Assembly (NCBI GenBank): GCA_038277395.1
Contig: CM076189.1
Location: 79,907,421-79,971,420 of the forward strand
DNA from: Dryocosmus kuriphilus
Taxonomy: Eukaryota > Arthropoda > Insecta > Hymenoptera > Cynipidae
Direction of reading: 5' to 3'
DNA length: 64,000 bases
Positions 1-10,743 of the stretch are shown in pieces. The notes beneath the pieces were generated by a model. It had not been told where the DNA came from, searched no databases, and was given only the letters and a program-made list of their open reading frames with translations. Position 1 is the first letter of the stretch. Every line of letters begins with the position of its first letter. The translations under genes and the position numbers were made by a program.

Positions 1-630
1 AATTGGTCAAACGCTTATTCAAGGCTTGATAATATAAAAAGACATGCAAAGTACTCTTGCACAGCAAATAATCATGTGTATGATGATGGTGATGGGAGAG
101 GTTTTCGAAAAACTGCAATGGTTTCGGATGCTATAAGAAAAATTCAAAACAGCAACAAACAGAATAGAAAGTCTAATGACGCAATACATCGAAAGCATAG
201 GAATTTGTAGCCTAATGAGGCCCGAGATATTCAAGAAGAAGTCGAACTAAATTCTACTCCATTAGCGAAACTTGTGGGCATTACACAGAAAGTTAAACTT
301 GAATTGAAGTCACAAGTGGAGAAGCGAAAATTTGAAACATAACATGAAGATGAGAAAAAAGAATTTGATCAACATGACAATTCAACATTCGTGACAATCA
401 GTAATGATGCTGATGATGATGTTAATAATGATAATATCTATGAGGGTGGTGACAATAATGAAGGTGAGAATGATCGTGATGAAGAACACGCTGATAGTAA
501 CTTTACCTCTGAATATGAAATAGAGACAAAATTTTCAGATTACTGGGAAGATCCAAATGAATTGGTAGATCGAATGTGCTCACTTTAACGATCCCAATCA
601 AATTAAAGCAGAAATAAGTGGCTTGAAATA
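1..630 (+). pseudogene. Decayed repeat-encoded reading frame, cut by the LINE
   Basis: Frame 1 reads as protein from the first base to position 630, broken by in-frame stops at 208-210 (TAG), 340-342 (TAA), 586-588 (TAA) and 604-606 (TAA). The middle is very acidic (runs of Asp, Glu and Asn around 400-500), followed by YWEDPNELVDRM near 540-575. The frame continues in phase after the LINE at 5274-5318, ending NEIREAGIIE and TGA. The combination of DPNELVDR and an EEIREAGII-like C-terminus recalls proteins encoded by multicopy elements in insect genomes; this is from memory and unverified. The 5' end lies outside the window. Four stops mean it is not translated as one protein. Function is unknown. 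Confidence 0.55.
617..630. repeat. LINE target-site duplication, left copy (14 bp)
   Basis: AGTGGCTTGAAATA at 617-630 is repeated exactly at 5260-5273. The two copies bracket the LINE, and removing the LINE plus one copy restores the flanking reading frame. Confidence 0.93.
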
Positions 631-782
631 TTGTATTTTATTGTATTGTATTTATTAATTTGATTTAGGCCACTGGCCTGTACAAATGAGATTCGTGCTT
701 ACATTACTAAAATTACTTAATCAATATAAAATTAACCTAAGTATACTATAGTGATTTGTACAGAGAAGAGTTATTACACTAA

Positions 783-3700
783 TTATTCAGTTCCTATTAG
801 ACTGCGGATTGACAGGATATTTACAATAAATCTATATAATTTTTGGACGTCGATCTCAGATTCTGCCTTTAAGATATTAATTACTTGATCTGTCACACTG
901 CGGTCATTGTTTGTCTTATCAACTAAAAAAGCTCTAGCTTCATTATACATTGGACATTTAACCAAGATATAGAACAAAGTTTCTCGCTCAGGTTGGAAAC
1001 AGGTAGTGCAATTTTCGTCGGGATTTAGTATAATTCTCTGGTCGTAAATTCGTATTCTAGGCATTCTAGTAGTTATTAAGCGACATTGTGCCATTACATT
1101 ACTCATAGCTGATGGGATATTTTTCTTAAGATAATTTAAATTACTTCCGCTAGTCCCTCCAACTTGAGAAAAAATTTCTAAACTGCTTGACCCTTGTATT
1201 CTTGCATTATATTTACGGCTTATGTTGTCTTTATTCCTGTTCAATAGATCAGTTTTTCTCGCAATCAGATTCGTTAAGTTATTAAAGTCATCTACGGTTA
1301 CGGATATGTCCTGCTTCTCAAAAATTTCTATAATCTGTAGAACCCAATTATATTTGCTCGAGCCCTGATGTCTCATTTCTAGATCAACCAACCTATTGAA
1401 GCATATTCTGGGTAATCTATTTTCTTCCATACTATTTATTTTCTTCAAACCAATTAAAAGCTCTGCTTAGCACTTCGCTTGACAATGGAGAAACCTGTGT
1501 TTCGTTTCGCACCGCATAATTGGGACAGTACTTCGGCAGGTCCAGAATTCTTTTATAGTATGTCGTCTGTACTTTGTCAATATCATTCATATACCGCAAG
1601 CCCCAGAATTCAATACAATAACAGAGCACACTTACTGCCAACGACTGAAAAAGAGTTTCTTTTGTGTACCAGCTGTTTGACTCCGACACCGAAATGATCT
1701 TGTCAACCGACGCTATTGCCATTCTGGTTAAGGATTTCGCTTTCAGTAAAGCTTGTAAAAATACCGCTGAACTAGAAAACATTGTTCCAAGGTAATTGTA
1801 TGTACTAACTATCTCTAGTGGTTCTTTTTCACATTTAAAAGAGAGGCATTCAGCTATTTTTCCTTTGTGGAAAATCAAAATTTTGGACATACGCTTGTTA
1901 ATTTGTAACATATTAATATTACAGTATTTCACTAGATGGTTTATTTTCCTACGCATATCTACTGGTGAGTCAGCAAAAATAACTAGATCATCTGCATATG
2001 TAACGGTTAAGATTTCATGATTATAATCGATAGGTATACCTCTAGCACCCCTTTCGTAAAAGAACTCTTCTATGTCGTTTAAGTATAACGCGAAGAATAT
2101 CGGACTGAGAATCTCGCCCTGCAAGACACCCACTGTTATATCGATTTCTTCTGGCAAACCATCATGTGTGCGGACTGATAATACGGCTTTATCGTAAAGA
2201 TTTTTACAAATTCTAATGAACTTGGAGCTAATTCCAATCTGAAACAATTTTTTCCACAGTAACAAGTGATTTACTGATGGGAAGGCCCTGACAAAATCGA
2301 CAAAAAACGTAAATACCCTTCTTCCTGGACGACTAAGGTGTATTTGAGCGATAGCATTAACAATAAAAATATTGTCCATACATCCCCTCCCTCTTCTAAA
2401 TCCAGACTCAAATTCATAAACGACCCCCGTTGTATCGATTCAATTAAGCAATCTTCCGTATAACACTTGTGTAAAAATTTTAGTGATTGAATTGAGGAGC
2501 GAGATGGGCCCATACTTCATTGGATCCTTTAAATCACCCTTTTTGTACACCATTATTGTGTGCGTGAACGTCCAGGAAGAAGGAACCCTCTCCTCTTCCA
2601 TCACCCTATTAAAAAGATCTTGTATTTTTCCGAAACAATTATTCGGCAAGCTCTTATAAAATTCGTTGGGTATCCCATCTGGACCTGGTGATTTTCCCAC
2701 CTTACATTTTACTAAACTGGTTTTGATTTCCTCTAAAGTAATCGGTATATCAAACAGGGGGTGTCTTGCATCATACATAGTTATTACTGTATTGTCCCTT
2801 GGTTTGGAGAGACTCTTATAGAAATCAAAGCATTCATTTGCTGTAATAACATTAATCACTGGTTTTTTTGATCTATACCTATTAATAATTGACCAAAAGG
2901 TTCTATTATCTCGGCATGTGTTAATTATCTCTACTATTGAATTCACATATGATTCTTGTTTTGTTTTCAGTAATTTTTGATATTTATTTTTCTGTTCTAC
3001 GAAATTTTTAAGCAATTGCTGATTCGTAAACTTCTTTTTAGCGGATTTCCTCAAGAGCCTCCTCACTCCCCGCTTGACTTCAATATATTCCTTGTCATAC
3101 CACGGTTTATTATATTTTAAAGCAATATCTGCACTGGAACTTTTCTTTAGCATGCCAAGTCCCTGAGCCTCTTCATGGATGGATTTAGTTATATTATTAT
3201 TCAAGTCATCTATACTATTACTTATCTGCTGATTGGAAAAATTAAGTTCAATATTTTGTTTGAACTGCAACTCTTTATCCTCTTTCCTACTCAGAGGATC
3301 AAGGACCTCCCCTACTGTTTCGCCGCTAGTAAAGTCCTGGTACAAAAATTTTTCTAATACCACTGGCATATGATCCGAAGCTGTGACAATATTTAATACC
3401 TTAACATCCTTTACAATGTTGATATGCATCAATTCGCATGAGATTAGATCAATAACGCTTGGATGGGTTGAACTATTGTAACATGTAAAACATCCAGGTC
3501 TATCCCCACTATATCTGCCGTTCGCAATCACAAGCCCATTGCTCTCTAAATTATCTAGGAGGTCTTTTCCTCGTTTGTTAATTTCCTGATCTAGAGAGAG
3601 CCTATCTCGATACGCCAAGTTACCCTCTTCCAACGCTTCCCCATCTAAGGAACCCAGATTTCCTATTCTCGAATTAAAATCTCCTCCCACTACTACCAGC

Positions 3701-4215
3701 AAGTTAGGATATCTAGATTCAGCATATTTTACAGCCAGATTGGAGCCTTCGAGGGAAGAGTCAAGGTTGCATTGTGGAGAAAAATATATTGCTATGATTA
3801 TAAATTCCGTTAAATTAGAAAAGATCCGAAGCATTAATAATTCCGTTGATGACTTCAATAGTTCGTGTTCAAATAAATTCTTATTATAAGCTAAGATAAT
3901 GCCCCCCTTTGCTCTTCCCCTCAAGTTCTCACATATTGCGCATGAGTACACCAAATTATATTCGGAAAGATAAGATCCGGTCGGCATGAAAGTGAGAGGA
4001 CGTGTAACCCATGTTTCGATAAAACAAAGAATATCTGATTCTATTGTAAATGGTGCAATATCTACATTATTTGTAAAACCTCTAACATTCCAAAAAATTA
4101 TTCTAAGATTCGAGTTACCAGACGTTCTTTCTCCCTTTTCTACATTTTTTATCTTTACCTTAGATTGCTGCCTTGCTACATAATCCTTGTTCCCTTTCTT
4201 CTCTGTTTTCTGTTG
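783..4215 (-). pseudogene. LINE ORF2: endonuclease plus reverse transcriptase
   Basis: The frame opens at 4215, directly after the ORF1 stop. It encodes an APE endonuclease (LRIIFWNVRG near 4105, ETW near 4014, GGDFNSRIG near 3680, SDHMPV near 3385). A basic linker follows, then reverse transcriptase: GKSPGPDGIPNEFYK near 2680, KYGPISLLN near 2510 (the usual Arg of YRPISLL reads Gly), QGEILSPIFF near 2100 and the catalytic TYADDLVIFAD near 1990. The C-terminal end has a degraded Cys finger (CTTC...KCP near 950-1010). A TGA at 2440-2442 replaces a probable Trp codon, and a frameshift lies at about 1432-1448. There is no ATG between the ORF1 stop and the endonuclease core: the first one (3987) would remove the catalytic N and E motifs. 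Translation must therefore start by readthrough, reinitiation or frameshift. Confidence 0.9.
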
Positions 4216-5091
4216 CTAAATTTTACTTGAGGTCCTGTATCGAGATGTTCGTCGGGGGGTTTCACTCCCAGTTGGTTCCCATTTCGAATCTGAATGCGAG
4301 CTAGAAGAGTCCTTTCGAGGTCGGCCAGGCTGTTTGTTGTTCTTTACCGTGTGTACAGCTAATAAAAAATTCTTCAGTGTGCCCTCCCTTCTATTTGCTG
4401 ACTCCGCTGTCTCTTTTGTATTTGTAGGTGTTCTTTGATCTCCATTAATTATTTTTGGTTCTATTTCTTCAAGAGATTTTTCAATTTCTTGCTGCGTGAT
4501 CCTTTTATTTTCTCTATATAATGTAGTCCCTCTGATGGTGGCTATTTCGCCTTTTTGTTTAAGCGCATTTTTCACTTTTACCAGTGACTTGATGATTAAC
4601 CTTTCTTCACTCGATAAGTCATTTGCGATTCCCAGGTGAAGGTTCATGAAGCCATCTCTTTTCTCAAAAATCAACTTCTTCCATCTTGGTGCGATTAATT
4701 TAACCTTTATTGGTCTGTTTTTCGAGGATTCATATTTGCCCACCCGGTGTGTTGTTATGATACATAAGTCTGGTATACTAGCTTCAACCTTCTCAAATAT
4801 TTTCTTAACTACCTCGATAAGACTTTTGCCAGGTTCATCCTTCTCGGGTACTCCGAATATCATTAAATTGCTCGCTTTCTCGTCTTTCTCATTGGTATTG
4901 ATTCTTTGATTCAGTTTTTCTACCTTTTCCTCCACAGCCTCAATTCTTCCCAGTTGCAGATTTTGTGATACTTTTATTAGTTCAATGTATTTTTGAATTT
5001 TTTCATTAGAGGCCGTAAGCATCTTTGTATTTTCTAGTATTTGCTTCAGCATCTCGTTACTAATTTCACTTCCCGACATATTGCTTGTCAC
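4216..5091 (-). CDS. LINE ORF1: nucleic-acid chaperone-like protein
   Basis: This is an intact 291-residue frame beginning with ATG at 5091. Residues about 15-75 are heptad-rich (leucines and isoleucines among Lys and Glu) and probably form a trimerising coiled coil. Residues about 75-170 (NLMIFGVPEKDEPG onward, then KVKLIAPRWKK) resemble the RRM-like core of L1-type ORF1 proteins. The C-terminal 80 residues are basic and Ser/Thr-rich. No CCHC knuckle is visible. Such proteins bind the element RNA in the ribonucleoprotein particle. The stop is TAG (4216-4218), followed by CAA CAG, and ORF2 continues in exactly the same frame. Confidence 0.85.
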   Translation of the reverse strand: MTSNMSGSEISNEMLKQILENTKMLTASNEKIQKYIELIKVSQNLQLGRIEAVEEKVEKLNQRINTNEKDEKASNLMIFGVPEKDEPGKSLIEVVKKIFEKVEASIPDLCIITTHRVGKYESSKNRPIKVKLIAPRWKKLIFEKRDGFMNLHLGIANDLSSEERLIIKSLVKVKNALKQKGEIATIRGTTLYRENKRITQQEIEKSLEEIEPKIINGDQRTPTNTKETAESANRREGTLKNFLLAVHTVKNNKQPGRPRKDSSSSHSDSKWEPTGSETPRRTSRYRTSSKI

Positions 5092-5259
5092 TGCACGTTC
5101 ACTACACTATTTAAGAACCAAGCCCAACAGACTTTGAAAAGCTTATAAAAATCAGTTTCCGCAAATCTGCAATTTTTCACTCACAAAATTCACCTGAGTA
5201 GAAAGCCGACAAAGCAAACGAAAACACGTCCGACTCGTACAGCTGTCAGCACGAGACTC

Positions 5260-5273
5260 AGTGGCTTGAAATA
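5260..5273. repeat. LINE target-site duplication, right copy (14 bp)
   Basis: Identical to 617-630; it marks the 5' boundary of the minus-strand LINE. Confidence 0.93.
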
Positions 5274-5318
5274 ATTGCAATCATTAATGAAATAAGAGAG
5301 GCTGGCATTATTGAATGA
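5274..5318 (+). pseudogene. C-terminal tail of the interrupted reading frame
   Basis: These 15 codons continue frame 1 of the pseudogene at 1-630 once the LINE and one target duplication are removed. They encode a tail ending NEIREAGIIE followed by TGA (5316-5318). Confidence 0.6.
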
Positions 5319-6812
5319 TATTATTCTTATGAATTGATGTAAAAACTTTGCCACTGCTGGTTCAATATTCCTAATAATTGAATTAACATTTGAGGTAGTG
5401 GCTTTAGCATTTTCTGCAGTTGTGACTTAAGAATCTACTGTGATGCAATAAGTTAAATAACTATAATTTTCAAAATGAATTTGTATTCCTTCTTCATTTC
5501 GTCACTTGCATTAATATTAGTTTTTTAATACAGGAGAGGCTCATCACATACTTTAATGCTTCTATCATATGAATTATGGTGTGTAAAAATTGAAATTAAC
5601 ATTTCTCCGTAACTCCTTGTTTCAACTACATAATAATCCTCCTCAACCCACTCTGAAACCACCAACACCACCTCCATCTCCTCCTCCTCCTCATTCTCCT
5701 CTTCCTCCTCCCCCTCCTCATTCTCCCCGCCCCCTCCACCTCTTCCTTAAATATTTTAATAGTTAATTGAGGTTAATTTCAGTTTTAATACCATAAAATA
5801 TCTTTACACTTATGGGCAAGAAATCGATCATTTTGCGAATCAGCATAGGAATCAATAGTACATATCTATTCATTATTCATCTAGTAGGCCTTTTTATCCC
5901 TCGGCCTTGACTTATTTTAACTAGAGTTTATTACTGACATAAGAAAAATATTTTTCATTGACAATTATTGCTTTTAATATCCTCAATATTTCACCATTCA
6001 TGTTATTATAGCAGGGTTTCAGTTAAATGAATTGGATTTTTAACATATTACTCTGATGTTTTAAAGACTAATTCAAGGTTTCTTAGAGTGGATTACAAAA
6101 TTTATGTAGCTGATTTATATGGTAGATTGACTGAGGTTACCCAGCACTTTTGGACATATTATACATCATTTTTACTTTGTACATAGAACATCAACTTTGA
6201 AAGAGTTTAAAAGACGTAAGTCTTACTTTGATTATTGAACTTACAACTTTTCAGCAATTAAGTAAAGTATTTTTTAGATGACATAACTGCAACCTAAGAA
6301 GAACAGAGAGATTTTTTCATATGTTTTTTATGACACATCTTCAAATCATTCCTAAAAATAAGAGAGAAATAGAGAGAGAGAGAGAGGGATAGATACAGGC
6401 GTTTAACGAAGAGCGAGTGTGAAACCTGTTACAAATTTCGTGTCATCTTTATCTCAAGCCTCAAGAATGCTTATACGTACTATATTACATATTTAATATT
6501 AAGAGATAAACGCACAGATTTAAAATGGTGCTACAAATCATAAAATCTACAATAAAATGCATTCTGATATTGCAGTGTTTTATATAACTTGGGGCTATAA
6601 TTATTATTATCTTGGGTGGCTACCTATAGAATTTTCTAGAAACGTGTCGAAACAATGTGTTTGTATATATCCTCAACAAATTCCGTACTATCTTTATTTA
6701 TTAATATATCTTCCTCTTTATCTTAAAGTTATAGAAGGTTATATGAATATCATAAATACCCCAAATCGTCACGGAAATCCAATGTGAGCAACCCAGTGTA
6801 CATAGTTACTGA
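5319..6812. other. AT-rich noncoding stretch with two simple repeats
   Basis: No coding signal was found. It holds a pyrimidine-rich CTC/CCT tract at about 5638-5748 and a GA microsatellite at 6361-6388. The 76-codon open frame at 6557-6787 looks like chance. Confidence 0.6.
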
Positions 6813-7325
6813 TTGAATGACATTTTAGCACAGACACAAACAATCATCATCATCATCGCCTGACTGTAAATGACTATTTTTACGGAAATTTAGCGCGGAC
6901 ATGAATCACCATTACCTACTGGCAACTGATTAATGTTGCAGACATTCAGCACTGACACGAAACATCATCGGCTTTCGATTACTGAATAAATTGCAGACAT
7001 TCAGCCAGGAAAAGGACCCGTCCGTCGAACTGTGGTTCTACAAGCATTCAGCTTGGAACAAAATCTTGCCCCTGAAGCCTATATCTCAGCAACCCGACGT
7101 AATTGATTAATGACTGAATTTCATTTTAGGAAGGGCACAAACCATCATGTCTTTTCGATTTTTGACTAATTTGACAGACACTCAACATAGAACAGAACTC
7201 CTCTGCCAAACTGTGGTTTTAAAATCATTCAGCTTGAAACAGAACCCTGCTCATGAAGCACGTAGCTCGTCAACACGCCGTGCTTGGTTGTTGACTGAAT
7301 TTCATTTTAGCTAGTACACGAATCA
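6813..7325. repeat. Diverged tandem repeat, about 180-bp unit
   Basis: Two recognisable units (6961-7140 and 7141-7325) share, in order, CAGACA(T/C)TCA, AACTGTGGTT, CATTCAGCTTG, CTCA(G/A)CAAC and TGAATTTCATTTTAG. A more diverged copy precedes them at 6813-6960. Confidence 0.7.
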
Positions 7326-7744
7326 TCATTGCAAATACCGATAGAAACTCTTAGTAATTACGCTTCAAGGACTCGTTGAACTATGCGTATGCATGTTGAT
7401 ACCGGTCGAGAAGTCGCAAATCGTTGATACCATCCACCTGGATGCTTCTGAAAATATTCACTATAGAAACTTCTTGCGCAGTACTTTTGACTCTTCAATG
7501 CGTGCCCTGATGTCAAATAAAACTAATGTTAGTGCTGATATCTCATTTTCGGTTTGGTGAAATTAGCCGACTTCAGTAGTAACAATTTCTCTGTCATTTC
7601 TAATTTCTATTCTTCTTCCTTGTGTGGTGTGAATAAATAACCAATGTCCTTGCTTGTATATTCAGCATAACTCTTGCTTTAAAAAAAACTCGATAAATTA
7701 TTTACGCACAAGCACACGCACACACACACACTCACACACACTGA
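7326..7744. other. Unassigned DNA with a CA microsatellite
   Basis: Nothing coding is seen. A (CA)n run lies at about 7708-7741, just before the next copy of the 180-bp repeat. Confidence 0.5.
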
Positions 7745-7865
7745 AGTACAGGCATTTAACCTGAAATAGAACCCGTCTGCCAAACTGTGGCTTTACAATC
7801 ATTTAGCTTGGTACAGAAACCGCCTCATAAAGCCTGTAGCTCAGCAACCCGCCCTACTTGGTTGA
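7745..7865. repeat. Third, separated copy of the 180-bp repeat
   Basis: Contains the same block order as 6961-7325 (CCAAACTGTGGCTTTACAAT, CATTTAGCTTGG, AGCCTGTAGCTCAGCAACCC) and begins immediately after the CA microsatellite. Confidence 0.65.
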
Positions 7866-7998
7866 ATTCACACATTTACCAACATCAATTCATTCCTAAA
7901 TTACTGATTATTACCTGCAGCTTGACCACCCTCCTTACTTTAAGAATTACTTTAGTGTATAAATTATGAAAGCTTAAACGATATATGGAACAAAATTC

Positions 7999-8178
7999 AT
8001 GACCGTGTTGGACAATGAGTTGTTGGTATACTTACCGAACCGAATAAACAAAATCTTGGAAGATCCGCAATACACAGAAACATATGAAAAACTGGAAATT
8101 GTTGCCCAGGAGGTGAAACACTCCTTTTACTGCTTTGGTGGTAAATACAGCATGTTCGAATATCAATATGCTGATTGA
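7999..8178 (+). CDS. Unrecognised 59-residue ORF or single-exon remnant
   Basis: An ATG frame of 59 codons ending in TGA at 8176-8178. It reads more like real protein than its surroundings: mixed hydrophobic and charged residues, with LVYLPNRINKILEDPQY near the start and FYCFGGKYSMFEYQYAD at the end. The stop is followed at once by GTAAGTAAAT, a consensus splice donor, so it may instead be part of an exon in another frame. An in-frame TAA lies upstream. I do not recognise the protein and assign no function. Confidence 0.35.
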   Translation: MTVLDNELLVYLPNRINKILEDPQYTETYEKLEIVAQEVKHSFYCFGGKYSMFEYQYAD

Positions 8179-8449
8179 GTAAGTAAATTATAACATTTAC
8201 TGATACATTCTCTGTATACTGATTTCTTAATTTTAGTTTATAGATCAGTTAAATTTAGTTAGTTTAAATTCAGTTCGCTTTGATTTTCCTTATTCGTTTC
8301 TCAACGATGGATATCCAAAACATCGATGGGTTGAACTTCTTTTTATAATAACATCGGGGGACTTTGGTGCATCCATGGGTAGAAATTTCTAGCATTGTTA
8401 ACTTTTTTATCGTTAAATTACAGATAAGTATTTTATTAAATTTGCAGCG

Positions 8450-8597
8450 AAGCTGGGTGAATGTGTGTGTTTGTGTGGTATCGTATATGTATGTAAATAA
8501 AGAAGTGTGAGCGAAATCGAGCGAAGGTTGGTGAATGTATGTGCTTGTGCGGTATCGAATATGTATGTAAATGAAGATGCGTGTGTGTGTGTGTGTC
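8450..8597. repeat. Two-unit tandem repeat (74 bp) ending in (GT)n
   Basis: The block GGTGAATGT(G/A)TGTG...TATGTATGTAAAT occurs at 8456 and again at 8530. The second unit ends in a GT microsatellite (8580-8597). Confidence 0.75.
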
Positions 8598-8635
8598 AAA
8601 TAATCTATGCGTGTCGAAAAATTGCATCATTATGC

Positions 8636-8895
8636 GTGTTTCAACAGGCTTGAAATATTACTTCATCATGCTTGTCCAAACCTGTCTAGTGATGCAGCGT
8701 CGGAGGGGAAAGGGCGGGTGGGAGGGAAATTGGAAGCCGGTGAGAGGAAACGCCACGGCTATCATTAGGCGTCTCCCAACAGGCTTGAGGTATAACATCA
8801 TCATGCTTGTCGAAACCTGTCTAGAGATGCCGCGTGAGACGGGAAAGGACGGGAGGGTGGGGAAGCGGAAGCCGGTGAGATTAAACCCCACGACT
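8636..8895. repeat. Two-unit tandem repeat (135 bp), GC-richer
   Basis: AACAGGCTTGA...CATCATGCTTGTC...AAACCTGTCTAG...GAAGCCGGTGAGA recurs with a 135-bp offset (8643 and 8778). Open frames on both strands follow from the composition and are not taken as genes. Confidence 0.75.
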
Positions 8896-9007
8896 GAGGA
8901 AGCCGAGGTACAGTGAGAGAGATAGATAGAAGGAGAGAGAATATTCGAGAAGTAAATTCCAATACATAAGCTTAATAGTAATAAATAATGTAATCTGACT
9001 TACACTA

Positions 9008-9300
9008 CAGGAAAAATTGATTGCATTTCTTGAGCATAGCTTTTCAATATCTGTTTGTTTTGAGATTTTCGAGTCTCGATTCAGGAACTATTAGTCGTAC
9101 GGAATTTTACGAGAAGAAAAATTGAATGCATTTCTTGAGCACAATTTTTGTTTTTTAATATCTGATTATTTTGAGATTTTCGAGTTTTGATTCAGGAACT
9201 ATTAGCCTTAAGGAATTTTACAGTAAGGGAAGAGTGATCGCATTTCTTGAGCACAAATCAGAAAGATAGTTGTTTTTCAATATCTGATTATTTGAGATTT
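9008..9300. repeat. Three-unit tandem repeat (about 105-112 bp)
   Basis: Units start near 9012, 9117 and 9229. They share TGCATTTCTTGAGCA, CAATATCTG, TTTGAGATTTTCGAG and TTCAGGAACTATTAG. The same AAGTAAATTCCAATACATA flank occurs at about 8951 and 9613. Confidence 0.75.
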
Positions 9301-9394
9301 GCAGTTATTGTACCATCTTGCGTAACGTGATCATCTATTGTGCAATATCGAGACTCCCCATTTCCCCCTCCAACCCTTGTCACATCCCTAATGC

Positions 9395-9600
9395 CATTAA
9401 AATAATGAGGTCAGTGTTGGAGAGAGAAAGGGGGAAAGTGCGTTTAAATCTGCATCGCGTGCCTGTCGAAGGAAATGGAGATAAATTCTCGCGCCTATAA
9501 ACTTCTAGGATCAATGATATCAAGATAATGGGGTCAGTGTTCGAGAGATAGGGGGAAATCATGTTCAAACCTGCATCGCGTGCCTGTTGAAATAAACTGA
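9395..9600. repeat. Two-unit tandem repeat (about 121 bp)
   Basis: The block ATAATG(A/G)GGTCAGTGTT...GAGAGA...GGGGGAAA...CTGCATCGCGTGCCTGT appears twice. Together with the neighbouring arrays this makes 8.4-9.6 kb a mosaic of short local duplications. Confidence 0.7.
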
Positions 9601-9757
9601 GATGATTTTCGGGAAGTAAATTCCAATACATACACTGAATAGTAATAAGGAATGCGGCGTTTACGCGGATCTAGTAGTGTTGCTATATACGGTAGATACC
9701 TTCCTCAGCATTCCTACTTTACCGATACAGGGTAATACCGACAGTCTATAACGGACA

Positions 9758-9890
9758 TTGGCGCCATCTATCGGCGAAGAAAGAAGTTTTTGTTGTAGAA
9801 CCCTACCTTAACGACCCAAGGTAACACAGACTGTCGATAGCTTAACACAGATACGTAACACTATGGAAGTAGTGGCGCCATCTGTCGGCG
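9758..9890. promoter_or_regulatory. Two GGCGCCATCT(A/G)TCGGCG boxes, possibly CTCF-like
   Basis: TTGGCGCCATCTATCGGCGA (9758-9777) and GTGGCGCCATCTGTCGGCGA (9872-9891) are spaced by about 114 bp and each is followed by a similar GAAGTTT(T/G)T segment. The GCGCCATCT core resembles the insulator motif bound by insect CTCF; this is a resemblance by eye, not a scored match. The boxes may simply be another local duplication. Confidence 0.3.
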
Positions 9891-9899
9891 ACAGCGCGA

Positions 9900-10435
9900 A
9901 GTTTGTCGTGGGTGCGGCCGAATCCCTACAGCCATACTACTCTTATTTGTAAATTTTTTAATCGTATAACTTAAATATATCTTATTAAATAGAATAATTT
10001 TTAATTTTCTTCAAATTTCTGATTTCATTTAAAAACATTTCCAAGTAAAGAATAATAATTGTAAATTTTTTTAGCGAGTTTATCCAGTTAAAGTTTGGGT
10101 AATTTCACGAAACGAAAAACTTAGAAGAAGTTTTCCAAGAAATTTTTTTTCTAAATTTCTGAAAATTTATGAGTAGAAATCTTTGCATATAATTTCCCAA
10201 GTTTCTAAGTTCCTGAATTTCTGAAAATTTCTGCTAAAAAACTCAGAATTCCTTAATACAACCAAAAATAATATATAAATATTTATTATTTAATTTAATT
10301 GTATTTGATTTTATTTTACCTAATTTTCTGTTTACTGGAATTCGATTTTGATCAAATTTTACTTTTGGGTTATCATCTTTCATCATTTTTATTCTTATAA
10401 AGAAAAGTAATATATAAAATCAAACTGGATAGGCT
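9900..10435. other. AT-rich noncoding stretch
   Basis: Dominated by short A and T runs and AAATTTCTGAA-like words. No open frame, tandem order or RNA gene was recognised. Confidence 0.6.
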
Positions 10436-10525
10436 GGCGGCAAATTTTTTCTGCCAGTACCGGTAAAATATCTTTGTGCCTGTACAGGCAAAAAATTTTC
10501 TGTCAGGATTGGCAAAGCGCCTTTC
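10436..10525. repeat. Short tandem units with palindromic cores, left block
   Basis: About 30-bp units of the form TGCC(A/T)GTACC/AGG...AAAATTTTTT, containing TACCGGTA and CCTGTACAGG palindromes. The same kind of unit returns at 12347-12450, so this block and its partner bracket the 28-bp minisatellite. Confidence 0.6.
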
Positions 10526-10743
10526 TGTGACATACACGCTTGTCCACCCTTACATGAATAGGGGGGGGGGGGGGGGGCTTCCCTGACGGGTTAAGGAGCG
10601 TCCATATACTGCATTACCAACTTTAGGCCATATTTTGCCCTCTACATCCCCGTCGTCGACGATCGTAGGTTTGTGTTTAACGCCTCATCCCCCGAGAGTA
10701 ACATAGCTTTTGGCTAAACAATGACTTCGCGTTTATTCTGCGT
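10526..10743. other. Unassigned, with a 17-base poly-G run
   Basis: A run of G at 10561-10577 could affect polymerase or assembly accuracy. No gene was recognised. Confidence 0.5.

Larger units (their letters stand above)
631..5259 (-). mobile_element. Full-length non-LTR retrotransposon (LINE), CR1/Jockey-like
   Basis: This is a complete element on the minus strand. From its 5' end it has a leader of about 170 bp (5092-5259), ORF1 (4216-5091), ORF2 (783-4215) and a 3' region ending in short repeats of the ATACA/AATAC type (631-655), as in LINEs with microsatellite-like tails. A perfect 14-bp target duplication flanks it. Endonuclease, reverse transcriptase and a C-terminal Cys-rich segment are all present in ORF2, so it is not 5'-truncated. 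One nonsense codon and one frameshift in ORF2 suggest a fairly recent but inactive insertion. Clade assignment is uncertain; the APE-type endonuclease and YADD motif fit Jockey, CR1 and related groups. Confidence 0.93.

Noticed and set aside
8270..8916. Several overlapping frames of 60-110 codons
   Set aside because: Caused by (GT)n and short tandem duplications; His/Thr-rich translations on the minus strand are the complement of GTGT runs.
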